Source: an uncultured Clostridia bacterium
GTDB taxonomy: Bacteria; Bacillota; Clostridia; Lachnospirales; CAG-274
Assembly (NCBI GenBank): GCA_910579745.1
Contig: CAJTVH010000001.1
Span: 1 to 64,000, forward strand
Direction of reading: 5' to 3'
DNA: 64,000 nucleotides
Shown here: piece after piece, positions 26,940 to 34,954 of the stretch
How the letters are laid out: each line of letters starts with the position of its first letter
Position numbering within the stretch: the stretch's first letter is position 1
Position numbers and translations under genes: made by a program
Notes under the pieces: generated by a model
Database searches by the model: none
The model's input: the letters and a program-made list of their open reading frames with translations, nothing else
Told to the model about the DNA's origin: nothing

Positions 26940-27626
26940 ATGAAAACTATTGCCGTTATAGGAACTTTGGAAGAAGAAATTAACAGTATTAAGTCTGAAA
27001 TGGAAATAATTTCCGCTAAAAATATTGTAGGTCTTGACTTTGTGATGGGAAAGATGTTTGGCAACAATGTTGTTTTGGTAAGGTCGGGTATTGGAAAAGT
27101 CAACGCCTCGATTTGTACGCAAATACTTATTGATATGTACGCCGTGGATTATATTATTAACGTCACTACCGCCGGAATACTTGGCGGTGAAATGACAACG
27201 GGTGATATTGTTATTTCTGACGATGTGTGTTATCATGATTTTGACGCCTCGTTTTTTGGGGTTTCAAAGGGTGTTATTTATCGTATGGACGAGAGCTTTT
27301 TTAAGGCGGATCCCGAACTTATAGCTTTGTCGTCGAAAGCGTCTGAAGACAACGGTTTAAATACGGTTGTCGGAAGAATTGTGACAGGAGATAAGCTTGT
27401 ATATGAAAGTTCCGAGAAGAGTGACATAAAAAATGAGTTTAAGGCGCTTTGCGTTGATATGGAAAGCGGAGCTGTAGCTCATACCTGTTATTTAAACAAA
27501 ATACCTTTTGTAATTATTTCTCTTTTGTTTGAGGATTTTTCAGAAAACACTTCAGAAGTTTTTAGCAGTTCAATGATTAATTCTTATACGGAAACCGTGA
27601 AAAATGTTATTGATATGATTAAATAA
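26940..27626 (+). CDS. mtnN: 5'-methylthioadenosine/S-adenosylhomocysteine nucleosidase
   Basis: It cleaves MTA and SAH to adenine plus the thioribose product, removing SAM by-products. The 228-aa protein begins MKTIAVIGTLEEEI, with the family's conserved Glu, and has VRSGIGKVNAS, the TTAGILGG block and the substrate-binding VDMESGAVAHTC. The usual Asp before the last helix (SDxA) is replaced here by LFEDFSE, so the catalytic Asp should be checked on alignment. I chose the ATG at 26940, which has GGAGG nine bases before it; the longer reading from 26799 has none. A terminator follows. Confidence 0.85.
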   Translation: MKTIAVIGTLEEEINSIKSEMEIISAKNIVGLDFVMGKMFGNNVVLVRSGIGKVNASICTQILIDMYAVDYIINVTTAGILGGEMTTGDIVISDDVCYHDFDASFFGVSKGVIYRMDESFFKADPELIALSSKASEDNGLNTVVGRIVTGDKLVYESSEKSDIKNEFKALCVDMESGAVAHTCYLNKIPFVIISLLFEDFSENTSEVFSSSMINSYTETVKNVIDMIK

Positions 27627-27736
27627 TTTATATAACAAATATTCTTTTTAAATTGTGTTTATTGAATTGAATCACTGTGGATTAATCGGTATTTTATTGA
27701 GATAAATTTGGAGAGGAATTAAGTTTGTCGATAGTC

Positions 27737-27766
27737 AGAGGGCGTCTTGCGGCGCCCTATTTTTTA
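27737..27766 (+). terminator. Rho-independent terminator after mtnN
   Basis: AGGGCG (with TC) pairs with (GG)CGCCCT around a short loop and is followed by ATTTTTTAA. It lies about 110 bases after the mtnN stop. Confidence 0.75.
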
Positions 27767-27786
27767 ATAGGCCGTGTCTAAGAATG

Positions 27787-27880
27787 ATACTAATCTTTTT
27801 TAAATAATGACTTACACTAATCTTATTTAAAAAGATAGATATAATATTAATATAATGTATCCACTTTTTTAAATGAGATT
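27787..27880. repeat. Family-5 short inverted repeat
   Basis: The left part ATACTAATCTTTTTTAAATA and the right part CACTTTTTTAAATGAGATTA are imperfect inverted complements. An inner ACTAATCTTATTTAAAAAGA copy lies at 27812. Its right end touches the family-1 element at 27881. Similar ends are found at 26693, 52032, 52222 and 54549. Confidence 0.4.
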
Positions 27881-28042
27881 AGAGTGTATCTGAAAACTAA
27901 AATACGCGCGAAAAATTATAAAAAATAAAACGAAACAGAAAGGCTATTCTGTTTAATTGAACCGTTTTCGTTTATTTTCTAATAATTTTTTGGATATTTC
28001 GCGTATATAACTGATAGCTTATGATAGTTTTCAGATACTCCA
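27881..28042. repeat. Family-1 inverted-repeat element, copy E (full length)
   Basis: It begins AGAGTGTATCTGAAAACTAA and ends ATAGTTTTCAGATACTCCA. The interior is nearly identical to copy D (14743-14906), for example AAAATACGCGCGAAAAATTA and GATATTTCGCGTATATAACT. It is directly followed by a second, shorter palindrome. Confidence 0.8.
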
Positions 28043-28141
28043 TAGTATAAAAAACACAAAAAAATTATAAAAATAAATTTGATTTAAATATATTTTGTTT
28101 TTTATAATTTTTTATGTATATTTTAGTTTTCAAATAAAGCT
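28043..28141. repeat. Family-1-related palindrome next to copy E
   Basis: AACACAAAAAAATTATAAAA and its approximate complement TTTTTTATAATTTTTTATGT flank an A/T core, and the right end is TTTTAGTTTTCAAATAAAGC. It has one recognisable family-1 end only and lies just before the dnaD-like gene. Confidence 0.45.
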
Positions 28142-28159
28142 GTAAGGGAAATGGTTTTT

Positions 28160-29242
28160 ATGTCGCGCATAAACATGAAAAACAGCATAAGTTTAAAATT
28201 TTTACCTGTTTCAAATATTTTTATAGAAAGATATATTACAAGAGCTAAAGCTGTTTTTGTTTGTATTTATATATACGCTCTTAAGAAATGTATGGAAGGG
28301 CAGGCGCTTACTATAAAAAATATCGCCGAGGATTTTGATATTTTGGAAAGCGACGTCCTTAACGCCTGGAAATTTTGGAAAAATGAGGGTGTTGTCAATT
28401 TTATTGAAAATGAGGATGGATTTTTTATTGAGTTTTTTGATATAAGTGTTTCAGATTCTCGCGTTTCAGCCGGAAAAAACGATGATTTATCTTCCTTAAG
28501 CGATGATAAAACCGCTGTTAAAAGTAATAGGGAAAAAGGAAGGATTCCAGATTACAGTATTGATGAGTTAAATGCTTATAGTGAGGAAGAAGAAATTAAA
28601 AATCTTTTTAAAACAGCCGAGAGAGCGTTTTCTTCTATGCTTGATTACAGTAAAATGAAACTTGTTTTCAGCCTTTATGACTGGCTTAATATGCCGACGG
28701 ACGTTATTGAGTTTCTTATAAAGTATTGTATGAAAAACGGAAAGGGAAGAAATTTAAGGTATATTGAGTCTGTCGCCATAGATTGGAGCGAAAGGGGAAT
28801 TGATTCTGTTGAGAAAGCGAGCGAACTTGTTAAAATATTTAATAACGAGTATCGTGAGATTATGAAAGCTTTCGGTGTTTCCGTGATAGTTCCCGTTGAC
28901 GGGCAGGTTAAGTTTATGGACGACTGGATTAAAAAGCTTCCTCTTGATTTAATCAAGGAAGCGTGCAGGAGAACCGTTCTTAAAACGGGAAAGCCAGCTT
29001 TTGAGTATGCCGACTCAATTATTCAAAAGTGGTATAAACAAGGTGTTAAAAATATTTACGATATTGAGAAAATTGATTTTGAGTTTAACAAAACAAAAAC
29101 GGAGAATAAAAATAAATTAAGCGATGCAAAAAAATCCAGCGGAAAGGCAAATAATTTTGTAAATTATGAACAGAGGAAATGGGATTTTGACGCTCTTAAT
29201 AAATTAAAAGGCGAGCTTCTTGACAAAGGAAGTAAGGATTAA
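28160..29242 (+). CDS. DnaD-like primosome protein
   Basis: A 360-aa replication-initiation or restart protein of the DnaD type, which in Firmicutes helps DnaB/DnaI load the replicative helicase. It has an N-terminal winged-helix part (about 1-100, with helix ILESDVLNAWKFWKNEGVV), an acidic linker and two C-terminal DnaD modules. The second ends in the family signature YADSIIQKWYKQGVKNIYDI. I prefer the ATG at 28160 because AAGGG lies 11 bases before it; the ATG at 28151 is too close. It is followed after 28 bases by the helicase-loader gene, a usual pairing. Confidence 0.85.
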   Translation: MSRINMKNSISLKFLPVSNIFIERYITRAKAVFVCIYIYALKKCMEGQALTIKNIAEDFDILESDVLNAWKFWKNEGVVNFIENEDGFFIEFFDISVSDSRVSAGKNDDLSSLSDDKTAVKSNREKGRIPDYSIDELNAYSEEEEIKNLFKTAERAFSSMLDYSKMKLVFSLYDWLNMPTDVIEFLIKYCMKNGKGRNLRYIESVAIDWSERGIDSVEKASELVKIFNNEYREIMKAFGVSVIVPVDGQVKFMDDWIKKLPLDLIKEACRRTVLKTGKPAFEYADSIIQKWYKQGVKNIYDIEKIDFEFNKTKTENKNKLSDAKKSSGKANNFVNYEQRKWDFDALNKLKGELLDKGSKD

Positions 29243-29270
29243 GGCGTTTTTAAATTAAAGGGTTGATTTT

Positions 29271-30254
29271 ATGACTAAAGCCGAAATTTATAAAAAAGTT
29301 TTAAGGGAATATGAAAAGGAAAAGTTCGTTTCCGATGAGCTTTACAAAAAAAAAGTTGATGAGATATATACTCTTATTCCTGATATTAAAAAAGTTGACG
29401 AGGAAATTATGAGAGTTAATATAGAGTTTGCCAGAAATTCTCTGAAAAGTGGAGGAAAGAAAGATATTTCAGAGCTTAAAGAAAAAAATAAGGAGCTTTT
29501 GAGAAAAAAAGATGAGTTGTATGCCCTTTATGGAATCAGTAAGGATTTTTTTACCGATATTTATAAATGTGGAATATGTAAGGATACGGGATATATAGAT
29601 GGAAAAGAGTGCCAATGTTTTAAAAAAAGACTTATTGAGGCGGCATATGATATGTCTAATATTAAAGAGGCACTTAGAAATGAGAATTTTGGAACGTTTG
29701 ATATTTCTCTGTATTCAGATAAAGCGGAATCTTCATCAAAGAAATCGCCGAAAGAGAAAATAGAGTCAATTTTAATCAAGGCTTTGGACTTTGTGAAAGA
29801 TTTTGACAGTAAATTTATGAATTTATATTTATATGGAAAATCAGGGCTTGGAAAAACTTTTTTATGCAACTGTATAGCGAAAGAGCTTTTAGACGGAGGC
29901 AAAAGTGTATTATACTTATCGGCGTCTCAGCTTTTTAAAATGCTTGAGAAGAATACTTTTAAAAATGAGACGGAAGAATTTGGAGAGGTTTTAAAGCTTA
30001 TTTTTGACGCTGATTTATTGATTATAGATGATTTAGGAACGGAATTTCAGACATCTTTCACGTCTTCGGAATTTTTTAATATCATAAATCTGAGATATAT
30101 CAAAAAAAAATCTGTTGTTATTTCCACGAATTTAGAGCCGAGGGATATTGTTGACAAATATTCGGACAGGGTTGTATCAAGGTTTTACGGAAACTATGAT
30201 TTTTTAGAATTTTTGGGCGATGATATAAGAATATTAAAATTAACAAAAGGGTAA
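29271..30254 (+). CDS. dnaI: Primosomal helicase loader DnaI/DnaC-type AAA+ ATPase
   Basis: Predicted to load the replicative DNA helicase. The 327-aa protein has a coiled, charged N-terminal region (about 1-95), a small Cys cluster CGICKDTGYIDGKECQC (about 101-117) like the zinc-binding domain of DnaI, and an AAA+ domain with Walker A YGKSGLGKTF (about 187-196), Walker B LLIIDDLGTEF and the arginine-finger region SDRVVSRFYG. It lies 28 bases behind the DnaD-like gene. Whether it is called DnaI or DnaC is naming only; the cysteine cluster points to DnaI. Confidence 0.87.
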   Translation: MTKAEIYKKVLREYEKEKFVSDELYKKKVDEIYTLIPDIKKVDEEIMRVNIEFARNSLKSGGKKDISELKEKNKELLRKKDELYALYGISKDFFTDIYKCGICKDTGYIDGKECQCFKKRLIEAAYDMSNIKEALRNENFGTFDISLYSDKAESSSKKSPKEKIESILIKALDFVKDFDSKFMNLYLYGKSGLGKTFLCNCIAKELLDGGKSVLYLSASQLFKMLEKNTFKNETEEFGEVLKLIFDADLLIIDDLGTEFQTSFTSSEFFNIINLRYIKKKSVVISTNLEPRDIVDKYSDRVVSRFYGNYDFLEFLGDDIRILKLTKG

Positions 30255-30322
30255 TATATGAATAGTATATAAGTAAACACTGATTGACAATCGGCGGTTT
30301 CAAGGTGAAAGGATTTTTATTT

Positions 30323-30994
30323 ATGCTATTAAGACTCGCGGTCGCTCCAATTATTGTTATTTTATTTTATATCTATTTTAGGGATAAGTATGAGAAAGAA
30401 CCTCTTATTTTACTTTTTACAGGGTTGTTTTTTGGTATAGTTATTACTTTTCCCATTATATTTTTCGAGAACCTCATAGATGGGTTTTCACCTTTGGGAG
30501 GAAATAAGGAGGCTTTATTTAATTCTTTCTGCGTCGCCGCTTTTGCGGAGGAATTTTTTAAGTTTATCGTTTTATTTTTTCTCATAGGTGGAAATAAGAA
30601 TTTTAACGAGCCGTATGACGGCATAGCATATTCTGTTTTTATATCTCTTGGCTTCGCTGGTTTTGAGAATGTTTTATATGTTTTTAACCCAAATACGGGA
30701 GGTCTTGAAACAGCTCTTTTGCGGGCGGTTTTGTCTGTTCCGGGGCACGCTCTTTTCGCGGTGTTTATGGGATATTATTTTTCGATGGCTAAATTTGTAA
30801 AGGGGAAAAAAATTCCCGCTATTATTTTGGCGTTTTTAATTCCTTTTATTTTACACGGAACTTACGATTTTATTTTACTTGCCGATATTCCTTTATATTT
30901 TATTCCTTTTTCTATATTTATTACGTTTTTATGGGTAGGGGGATTTATAAAAATAAAAAAACATTTGAAAGATTCTCCATTTAAAAAAAATTAG
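30323..30994 (+). CDS. prsW: PrsW-family intramembrane protease
   Basis: A 223-aa integral membrane protein with about seven hydrophobic segments. Family motifs are present: FAEEFFKF (the paired Glu of the glutamic protease site), the GFAGFENVLYV block, and the His motifs VPGHALFAVFMGYYF and HGTYDF. PrsW in Bacillus cleaves anti-sigma factor RsiW; no sigma/anti-sigma pair is seen here, so the substrate is unknown. I chose the ATG at 30323, which follows GAAAGGA at a good distance, rather than a TTG at 30284. It is probably cotranscribed with dnaI. Confidence 0.88.
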   Translation: MLLRLAVAPIIVILFYIYFRDKYEKEPLILLFTGLFFGIVITFPIIFFENLIDGFSPLGGNKEALFNSFCVAAFAEEFFKFIVLFFLIGGNKNFNEPYDGIAYSVFISLGFAGFENVLYVFNPNTGGLETALLRAVLSVPGHALFAVFMGYYFSMAKFVKGKKIPAIILAFLIPFILHGTYDFILLADIPLYFIPFSIFITFLWVGGFIKIKKHLKDSPFKKN

Positions 30995-31234
30995 TGTTGA
31001 AAAATTCCCGTAAAAAGGTTATACTTTTAATATAAGGAAAACGCCGGATTGAAAAACAGTTTTTTTGTGCTTGAAAAACAGATATTTTAAAAAAGCGCTT
31101 ATATGGTTTGAAATTATAGTAATTAGTGAAATTTTTATCTTGAACGATAACAGAGTTTCTTGATGTGTACACGTTTTACTAAAGATTCTTTGTTTATTCT
31201 TTTATTGTCTCGCTATAATTGAATCGGTGTTTTT
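30995..31234. other. Spacer without a clear feature
   Basis: A/T-rich, with a short stretch near 31197-31220 that repeats sequence from 20305. No terminator with a convincing T-run is visible after prsW. Confidence 0.3.
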
Positions 31235-31408
31235 ATGTATTATCTCGTTGAGAATTTCCGAAACGGAATTATAAGACGCGCGCCGAATTGGTCTACGGGA
31301 AAGCCGGACATTTACGGTAAATTCGCCAAGCGGATTTACAAACAGTCTTTGACGCGGATATTTTTTATCACTCAAAGCGTCTTACGAAATCGGGGGAATT
31401 TATTGTGA
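31235..31408 (+). CDS. Possible 57-aa basic peptide ORF overlapping the Nudix start
   Basis: An ATG-initiated ORF of 57 codons whose TGA overlaps the GTG start of the Nudix gene (GTGA). The product would be basic (NFRNGIIRRAPNWSTGKPDI at 7-26) with no known motif. Its base composition is richer in G+C than the spacers around it. The ribosome site is weak (CGGTG). It may be a real coupled leader ORF, a decayed gene or chance. Confidence 0.25.
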   Translation: MYYLVENFRNGIIRRAPNWSTGKPDIYGKFAKRIYKQSLTRIFFITQSVLRNRGNLL

Positions 31409-31851
31409 TTGAAGCTGTTAGCTGTGGTGGAGTTGTTATTCACAGAGGAAAAGTATTATTATTATACAAAAATCAAAACGGCCGTTATATCGGCTGGGTA
31501 ATGCCTAAGGGTACCGTTGAGAAAGGGGAAACCTATAAAAAGGCCGCTTTGAGAGAAGTAAGGGAAGAATCGGGGGTTTTTGGCGAGATTGTTAAATATA
31601 TCGGCAAAACCCATTATACTTTTAAAGTTGACGGCGATATAATAAATAAAACTGTTCATTGGTATCTTATGACGTCGGATTCATATTACTGTAAACCTCA
31701 GGCTGAGGAATTTTTCATTGATTCAGGATTTTATAAGCAGCATGAGGCATACTATTTATTGAAATTTCAAGATGAAAAACAAATTATGCGTATGGCGTAT
31801 AATGAGTATAATAATTTAAAAAGAAATGGCGTTATCGCTAAATATAAATAA
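31405..31851 (+). CDS. Nudix hydrolase
   Basis: A 148-aa pyrophosphohydrolase of the MutT/Nudix family. The Nudix box GTVEKGETYKKAALREVREE (then SGV), at about 36-58, matches G-x5-E-x7-RE-x-x-EE-x-G. The metal-binding Glu residues are all present. The N-terminal half reads CGGVVIHRGKVLLLYKNQNG, typical of the fold. Its substrate (oxidised nucleotide, ADP-ribose, dinucleotide polyphosphate or other) cannot be told. The start is a GTG with GGGGGAA seven bases before it. It is followed after 17 bases by a small membrane protein gene. Confidence 0.9.
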   Translation: MIEAVSCGGVVIHRGKVLLLYKNQNGRYIGWVMPKGTVEKGETYKKAALREVREESGVFGEIVKYIGKTHYTFKVDGDIINKTVHWYLMTSDSYYCKPQAEEFFIDSGFYKQHEAYYLLKFQDEKQIMRMAYNEYNNLKRNGVIAKYK

Positions 31852-31868
31852 AATAGGAGTGATTATTT

Positions 31869-32135
31869 ATGAGAAATTCCAATGAGGGAACACTTAAGGA
31901 AATTGAGAATTCTTTGAAAAAAATTCAGGAAAGAACAAGCGGTAAAAAATTTATTTTTGTTATTATCGGGGTTTCTGTTTTGATTTTCGCTGTTTTATTT
32001 GCTGTAATAAAACTCAAAAAGAAATTCGACGAGGAAGTTGAGAAAGAACTTGACGATATTGACGACGACATTTTTGATGATGACGACGATATAAGGGAAG
32101 ACTATTACGCTTTAGATTATGAGGATGAGGAGTAA
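31869..32135 (+). CDS. Small membrane protein with acidic tail, 88 aa
   Basis: I do not recognise a family. The protein has an amphipathic, basic N-terminal helix (about 8-27), one membrane segment (about 29-48, FVIIGVSVLIFAVLFAVI) and a very acidic C-terminal tail of about 35 residues made mainly of Asp, Glu and Tyr. It probably sits in the membrane with one charged side exposed. A terminator follows within 100 bases, so it closes the Nudix transcript. The ribosome site AGGAGTG precedes the ATG. Confidence 0.65.
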   Translation: MRNSNEGTLKEIENSLKKIQERTSGKKFIFVIIGVSVLIFAVLFAVIKLKKKFDEEVEKELDDIDDDIFDDDDDIREDYYALDYEDEE

Positions 32136-32185
32136 AACAGTCTTTGACTTGATTTGATTATTAATCGGTGGTTCTTTAAGACAAA

Positions 32186-32238
32186 CAAAAAAATCGCCTC
32201 AAAATGACTTTTGATAAGTTTTAAGAGGTGATTTTTTT
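32186..32238 (+). terminator. Rho-independent terminator after the Nudix pair
   Basis: AAAAAATCGCCTCAAAA pairs with TTTTAAGAGGTGATTTTTTT, with a loop of about 17 bases and a final T-run. Confidence 0.85.
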
Positions 32239-32600
32239 ATTGAGATTTTTTTGTGCCGAGGTGTTTTTTTATATGAGATTTAAAAAGGTTGTCATAAGAG
32301 GAGGGTTTTAAAAATTTTTATCCATTAATTAAATTTTATTTGGTGCTGTTTTATAAAAAATTTTAAAATTACTTGAATTTATTTGAGTTTTATGTCAATA
32401 TATAGTTAAAGAAACGCTGACGGAAAAAACAAGCTTTGACTATAAAGCGGGTTTTCGGCGAGATAAGAGTATTTATGCTTTGGAGAAATAAGGGTGAAAG
32501 AATTTTAGAGAAAGGAAAAATACGCAAACAGCCTTTCATCCTTTGTGTTTGCGTCTTTTAAGCGCGAATTGCCCCGTGTTTAAAAGGCTTGGTGCGAATT
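32239..32600. other. Leader region before nadB
   Basis: About 360 bases. CTTTGACTATAAAGCGGGTT near 32434 resembles sequence found at the ends of family-2 elements. A terminator-like hairpin (32522-32559) lies 40 bases before nadB. No promoter with good boxes was found and no gene is supported. Confidence 0.35.
32522..32559 (+). promoter_or_regulatory. Hairpin with T-run ahead of nadB, possible attenuator
   Basis: ACGCAAACA pairs with TGTTTGCGT around a 15-base loop and is followed by CTTTTAA. Its place just before the NAD operon suggests premature termination control or an operator for a niacin-responsive repressor. Neither can be proven from the sequence. Confidence 0.35.
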
Positions 32601-34085
32601 ATGTTTAAAACGGATATTGTCATAATTGGCTCCGGAATAGCCGCCTTAAGCGTCGCTAATGCGCTATGCGGAAACGGAAAGAAAGTTACGATAATTACAA
32701 AGGGTAAAAAAAGCTCGAGCAACTCAAGTCTCGCACAAGGCGGGATAGCCGTCGCTCTTTCAGAAAATGATAATTTTAATATGCACTATGACGATACTTT
32801 AGAGGCGGGATGTTATCAAAATAACTCAGAATCGGTTATGACCCTTGTATCAAAGGCTCCGGAAGTTATAAAAGAATTTATAAAATCAGGTATGAAATTT
32901 GATACTGATGAGAAAGGAAATCTTCTTTTTGGCAAGGAGGGCGCTCATCACATATCAAGAATTATTCACGCGGGGGGAGACAGAACGGGTCTTAAAGTTA
33001 TGGAGGAACTTTTTTCTCAAATTAATAAAAACGTGATTATTAATGAGGATGAAATGGTTTTGGAGCTTAGAGTAAAAGGCAATGAATGCGGCGGAGTGAT
33101 TACACGCGGCAAAGACGGCAGGATAAACTGTTATGAGGCCAACCATACAATATTGGCGACTGGCGGTATTGGTCAGCTTTATCCTTGTACCTCTAACGAT
33201 ATTACTATAACGGGCGACGGTTTGGCCATGGCTTACAGAGCGGGACTTCCCATAAGTTCACCGGAGTTTGTTCAATTTCATCCGACTATGCTTAATATAA
33301 ACGGAAAAACAATGGGGCTTGTCTCAGAGGCTGTAAGGGGCGACGGCGGCATTCTCATTAATCAGGATGGTATAAGAATTATGGAGGGAAAACATCCTCT
33401 TAAAGACCTCGCGCCGAGAGACATTGTATCAAGAGTGGTATACGACCATTATCTTAAAGGAGACAAAATTTATCTTGACATTTCACATATTGAGAATTTT
33501 AAGGAAAGATTTCCTTATGTCTCAGAAATTTGTGATAAAAACGGTGTTGACTTAAATAAAAATATTATTCCCGTAAGGCCGGGGGCGCATTTTCATATGG
33601 GCGGAATAAAAGCGGAGCCTAACGGGAAAACGGAAATAAACGGGCTTTATGTTGTGGGAGAAGCCGCTTGTACGGGAGTTCATGGGGCGAACAGGCTTGC
33701 CAGCAATTCTCTTCTGGAGGGGCTTGTTTTTGGAAAACTTACAGCGGAAAATATCATTGACTCAGACAGACGGGTTTTACATTTTGACGATGAGTTTTCA
33801 GAGGCTGGTGTCGGGGTTTTGCCATTGAAAAGGGAAATTCAAAGCAAGATGATGGAGTTTATAGGAATTGTCAGGTATAAAAACAAGATTCCTGAGATTA
33901 TAAAATGGTTTGAGAAATATATTCCAAAAGGAACGGATAAGCCTTTTGGAAAAATAAACTTTAACAAAATAGATAATGAGCGGATGGAAATTTACAATAT
34001 GCTTACGGCGGGTTATCTTATAGCCAACGCGGCGTTTGACAGGAGCGAAAGCATAGGGGCTCATTACATAATTGACAAGGAGTGA
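32601..34085 (+). CDS. nadB: L-aspartate oxidase
   Basis: It oxidises aspartate to iminoaspartate, first step of de novo NAD synthesis. The 494-aa flavoprotein has the FAD motif IVIIGSGIAALSVA at the N terminus, SSLAQGGIAVAL, the substrate-binding RPGAHFHMGGI and the C-terminal NRLASNSLLEGLVFG, all family signatures. In anaerobes it uses fumarate rather than oxygen. Start ATG at 32601; a TTG at 32589 in frame is less likely. The partner quinolinate synthase gene nadA is not in this window. It leads a four-gene operon; its stop overlaps a possible GTG start of nadC. Confidence 0.95.
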   Translation: MFKTDIVIIGSGIAALSVANALCGNGKKVTIITKGKKSSSNSSLAQGGIAVALSENDNFNMHYDDTLEAGCYQNNSESVMTLVSKAPEVIKEFIKSGMKFDTDEKGNLLFGKEGAHHISRIIHAGGDRTGLKVMEELFSQINKNVIINEDEMVLELRVKGNECGGVITRGKDGRINCYEANHTILATGGIGQLYPCTSNDITITGDGLAMAYRAGLPISSPEFVQFHPTMLNINGKTMGLVSEAVRGDGGILINQDGIRIMEGKHPLKDLAPRDIVSRVVYDHYLKGDKIYLDISHIENFKERFPYVSEICDKNGVDLNKNIIPVRPGAHFHMGGIKAEPNGKTEINGLYVVGEAACTGVHGANRLASNSLLEGLVFGKLTAENIIDSDRRVLHFDDEFSEAGVGVLPLKREIQSKMMEFIGIVRYKNKIPEIIKWFEKYIPKGTDKPFGKINFNKIDNERMEIYNMLTAGYLIANAAFDRSESIGAHYIIDKE

Positions 34086-34090
34086 AAATT

Positions 34091-34945
34091 TTGAATAAAC
34101 TCAAGGCGAAAGAGCTGATTAAAAGTTTTCTTATTGAGGATATATTTACGGGAGATTTGTCCGCGGAGCTTGTATTTTCTCCTGAGGCGGAGGGAAGTGG
34201 AGTTTTTCTCTCTAAAGACGACGGCGTAATATGCGGCGTGGATATTATTTTGACTACGTATGAGGCTTTTGGGGATTTTGTGGAAGTTAATCTTTTGAAA
34301 AAAGACGGCGAGCCTATTAAAAAAGGTGAGAATATAGCTGAGGTAAAAGGAAAAATAAGAACGCTTCTCTCATGCGAGAGGGTTATATTAAATCTTTTAC
34401 AAAGAATGAGCGGTATTGCCACCGCTACGAAAACCGCCGTTGAGCTTCTTAACGACAAAACTATCAGAATATGCGACACAAGAAAGACAACGCCAGGTCT
34501 TAGGATGTTTGAAAAATACGCTGTGAGGCTTGGAGGTGGATTTAATCACAGAATGGGTCTTTACGACGGTGTTATGCTTAAAGATAACCATATAGCTTTT
34601 AGCGGGGGAATCAGCGAGGCTGTTAAACTTGTGAAAAGCCAAACTGGGCAAATGGTGAAAGCGGAGGTTGAGGCGGAGACAAAAGAACAGGTTCTTGAGG
34701 CTGTTAAAGCGGGAGCGGACGTTATTATGTTTGATAACAGAACTCCTGATGAAATCAGGGAACTTTCAAAGCTTGTGCCTAAAAATATAATAACAGAGGC
34801 GTCAGGAGGTATAGGTATTCATAATATAGCTGATTTTAAAGGCTGCGGGGTAGATTATATATCTATGGGCTCTCTTACTCATTCAGTTAAACCTCTTGAC
34901 ATAAGTTTTAACAGCTCAAACGGTGCTAAAGCTAATTTTTGGTAA
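34091..34945 (+). CDS. nadC: Nicotinate-nucleotide pyrophosphorylase (carboxylating)
   Basis: It converts quinolinate and PRPP to nicotinate mononucleotide. The 284-aa protein has EDIFTGDLS near the N terminus, ERVILNLLQRMSGIAT, CDTRKTTPGLRMFEKYAV, GGGFNHRMGLYDGVMLKDNH and the C-terminal EASGGIGIHNIADF, all conserved. The start is uncertain: GTG at 34082 overlaps the nadB stop but also the ribosome site; the TTG at 34091 is eight bases after AAGGAG and is preferred. It lies ten bases ahead of the methyltransferase/reductase gene. Confidence 0.95.
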   Translation: MNKLKAKELIKSFLIEDIFTGDLSAELVFSPEAEGSGVFLSKDDGVICGVDIILTTYEAFGDFVEVNLLKKDGEPIKKGENIAEVKGKIRTLLSCERVILNLLQRMSGIATATKTAVELLNDKTIRICDTRKTTPGLRMFEKYAVRLGGGFNHRMGLYDGVMLKDNHIAFSGGISEAVKLVKSQTGQMVKAEVEAETKEQVLEAVKAGADVIMFDNRTPDEIRELSKLVPKNIITEASGGIGIHNIADFKGCGVDYISMGSLTHSVKPLDISFNSSNGAKANFW

Positions 34946-34954
34946 GGAGTTTTT

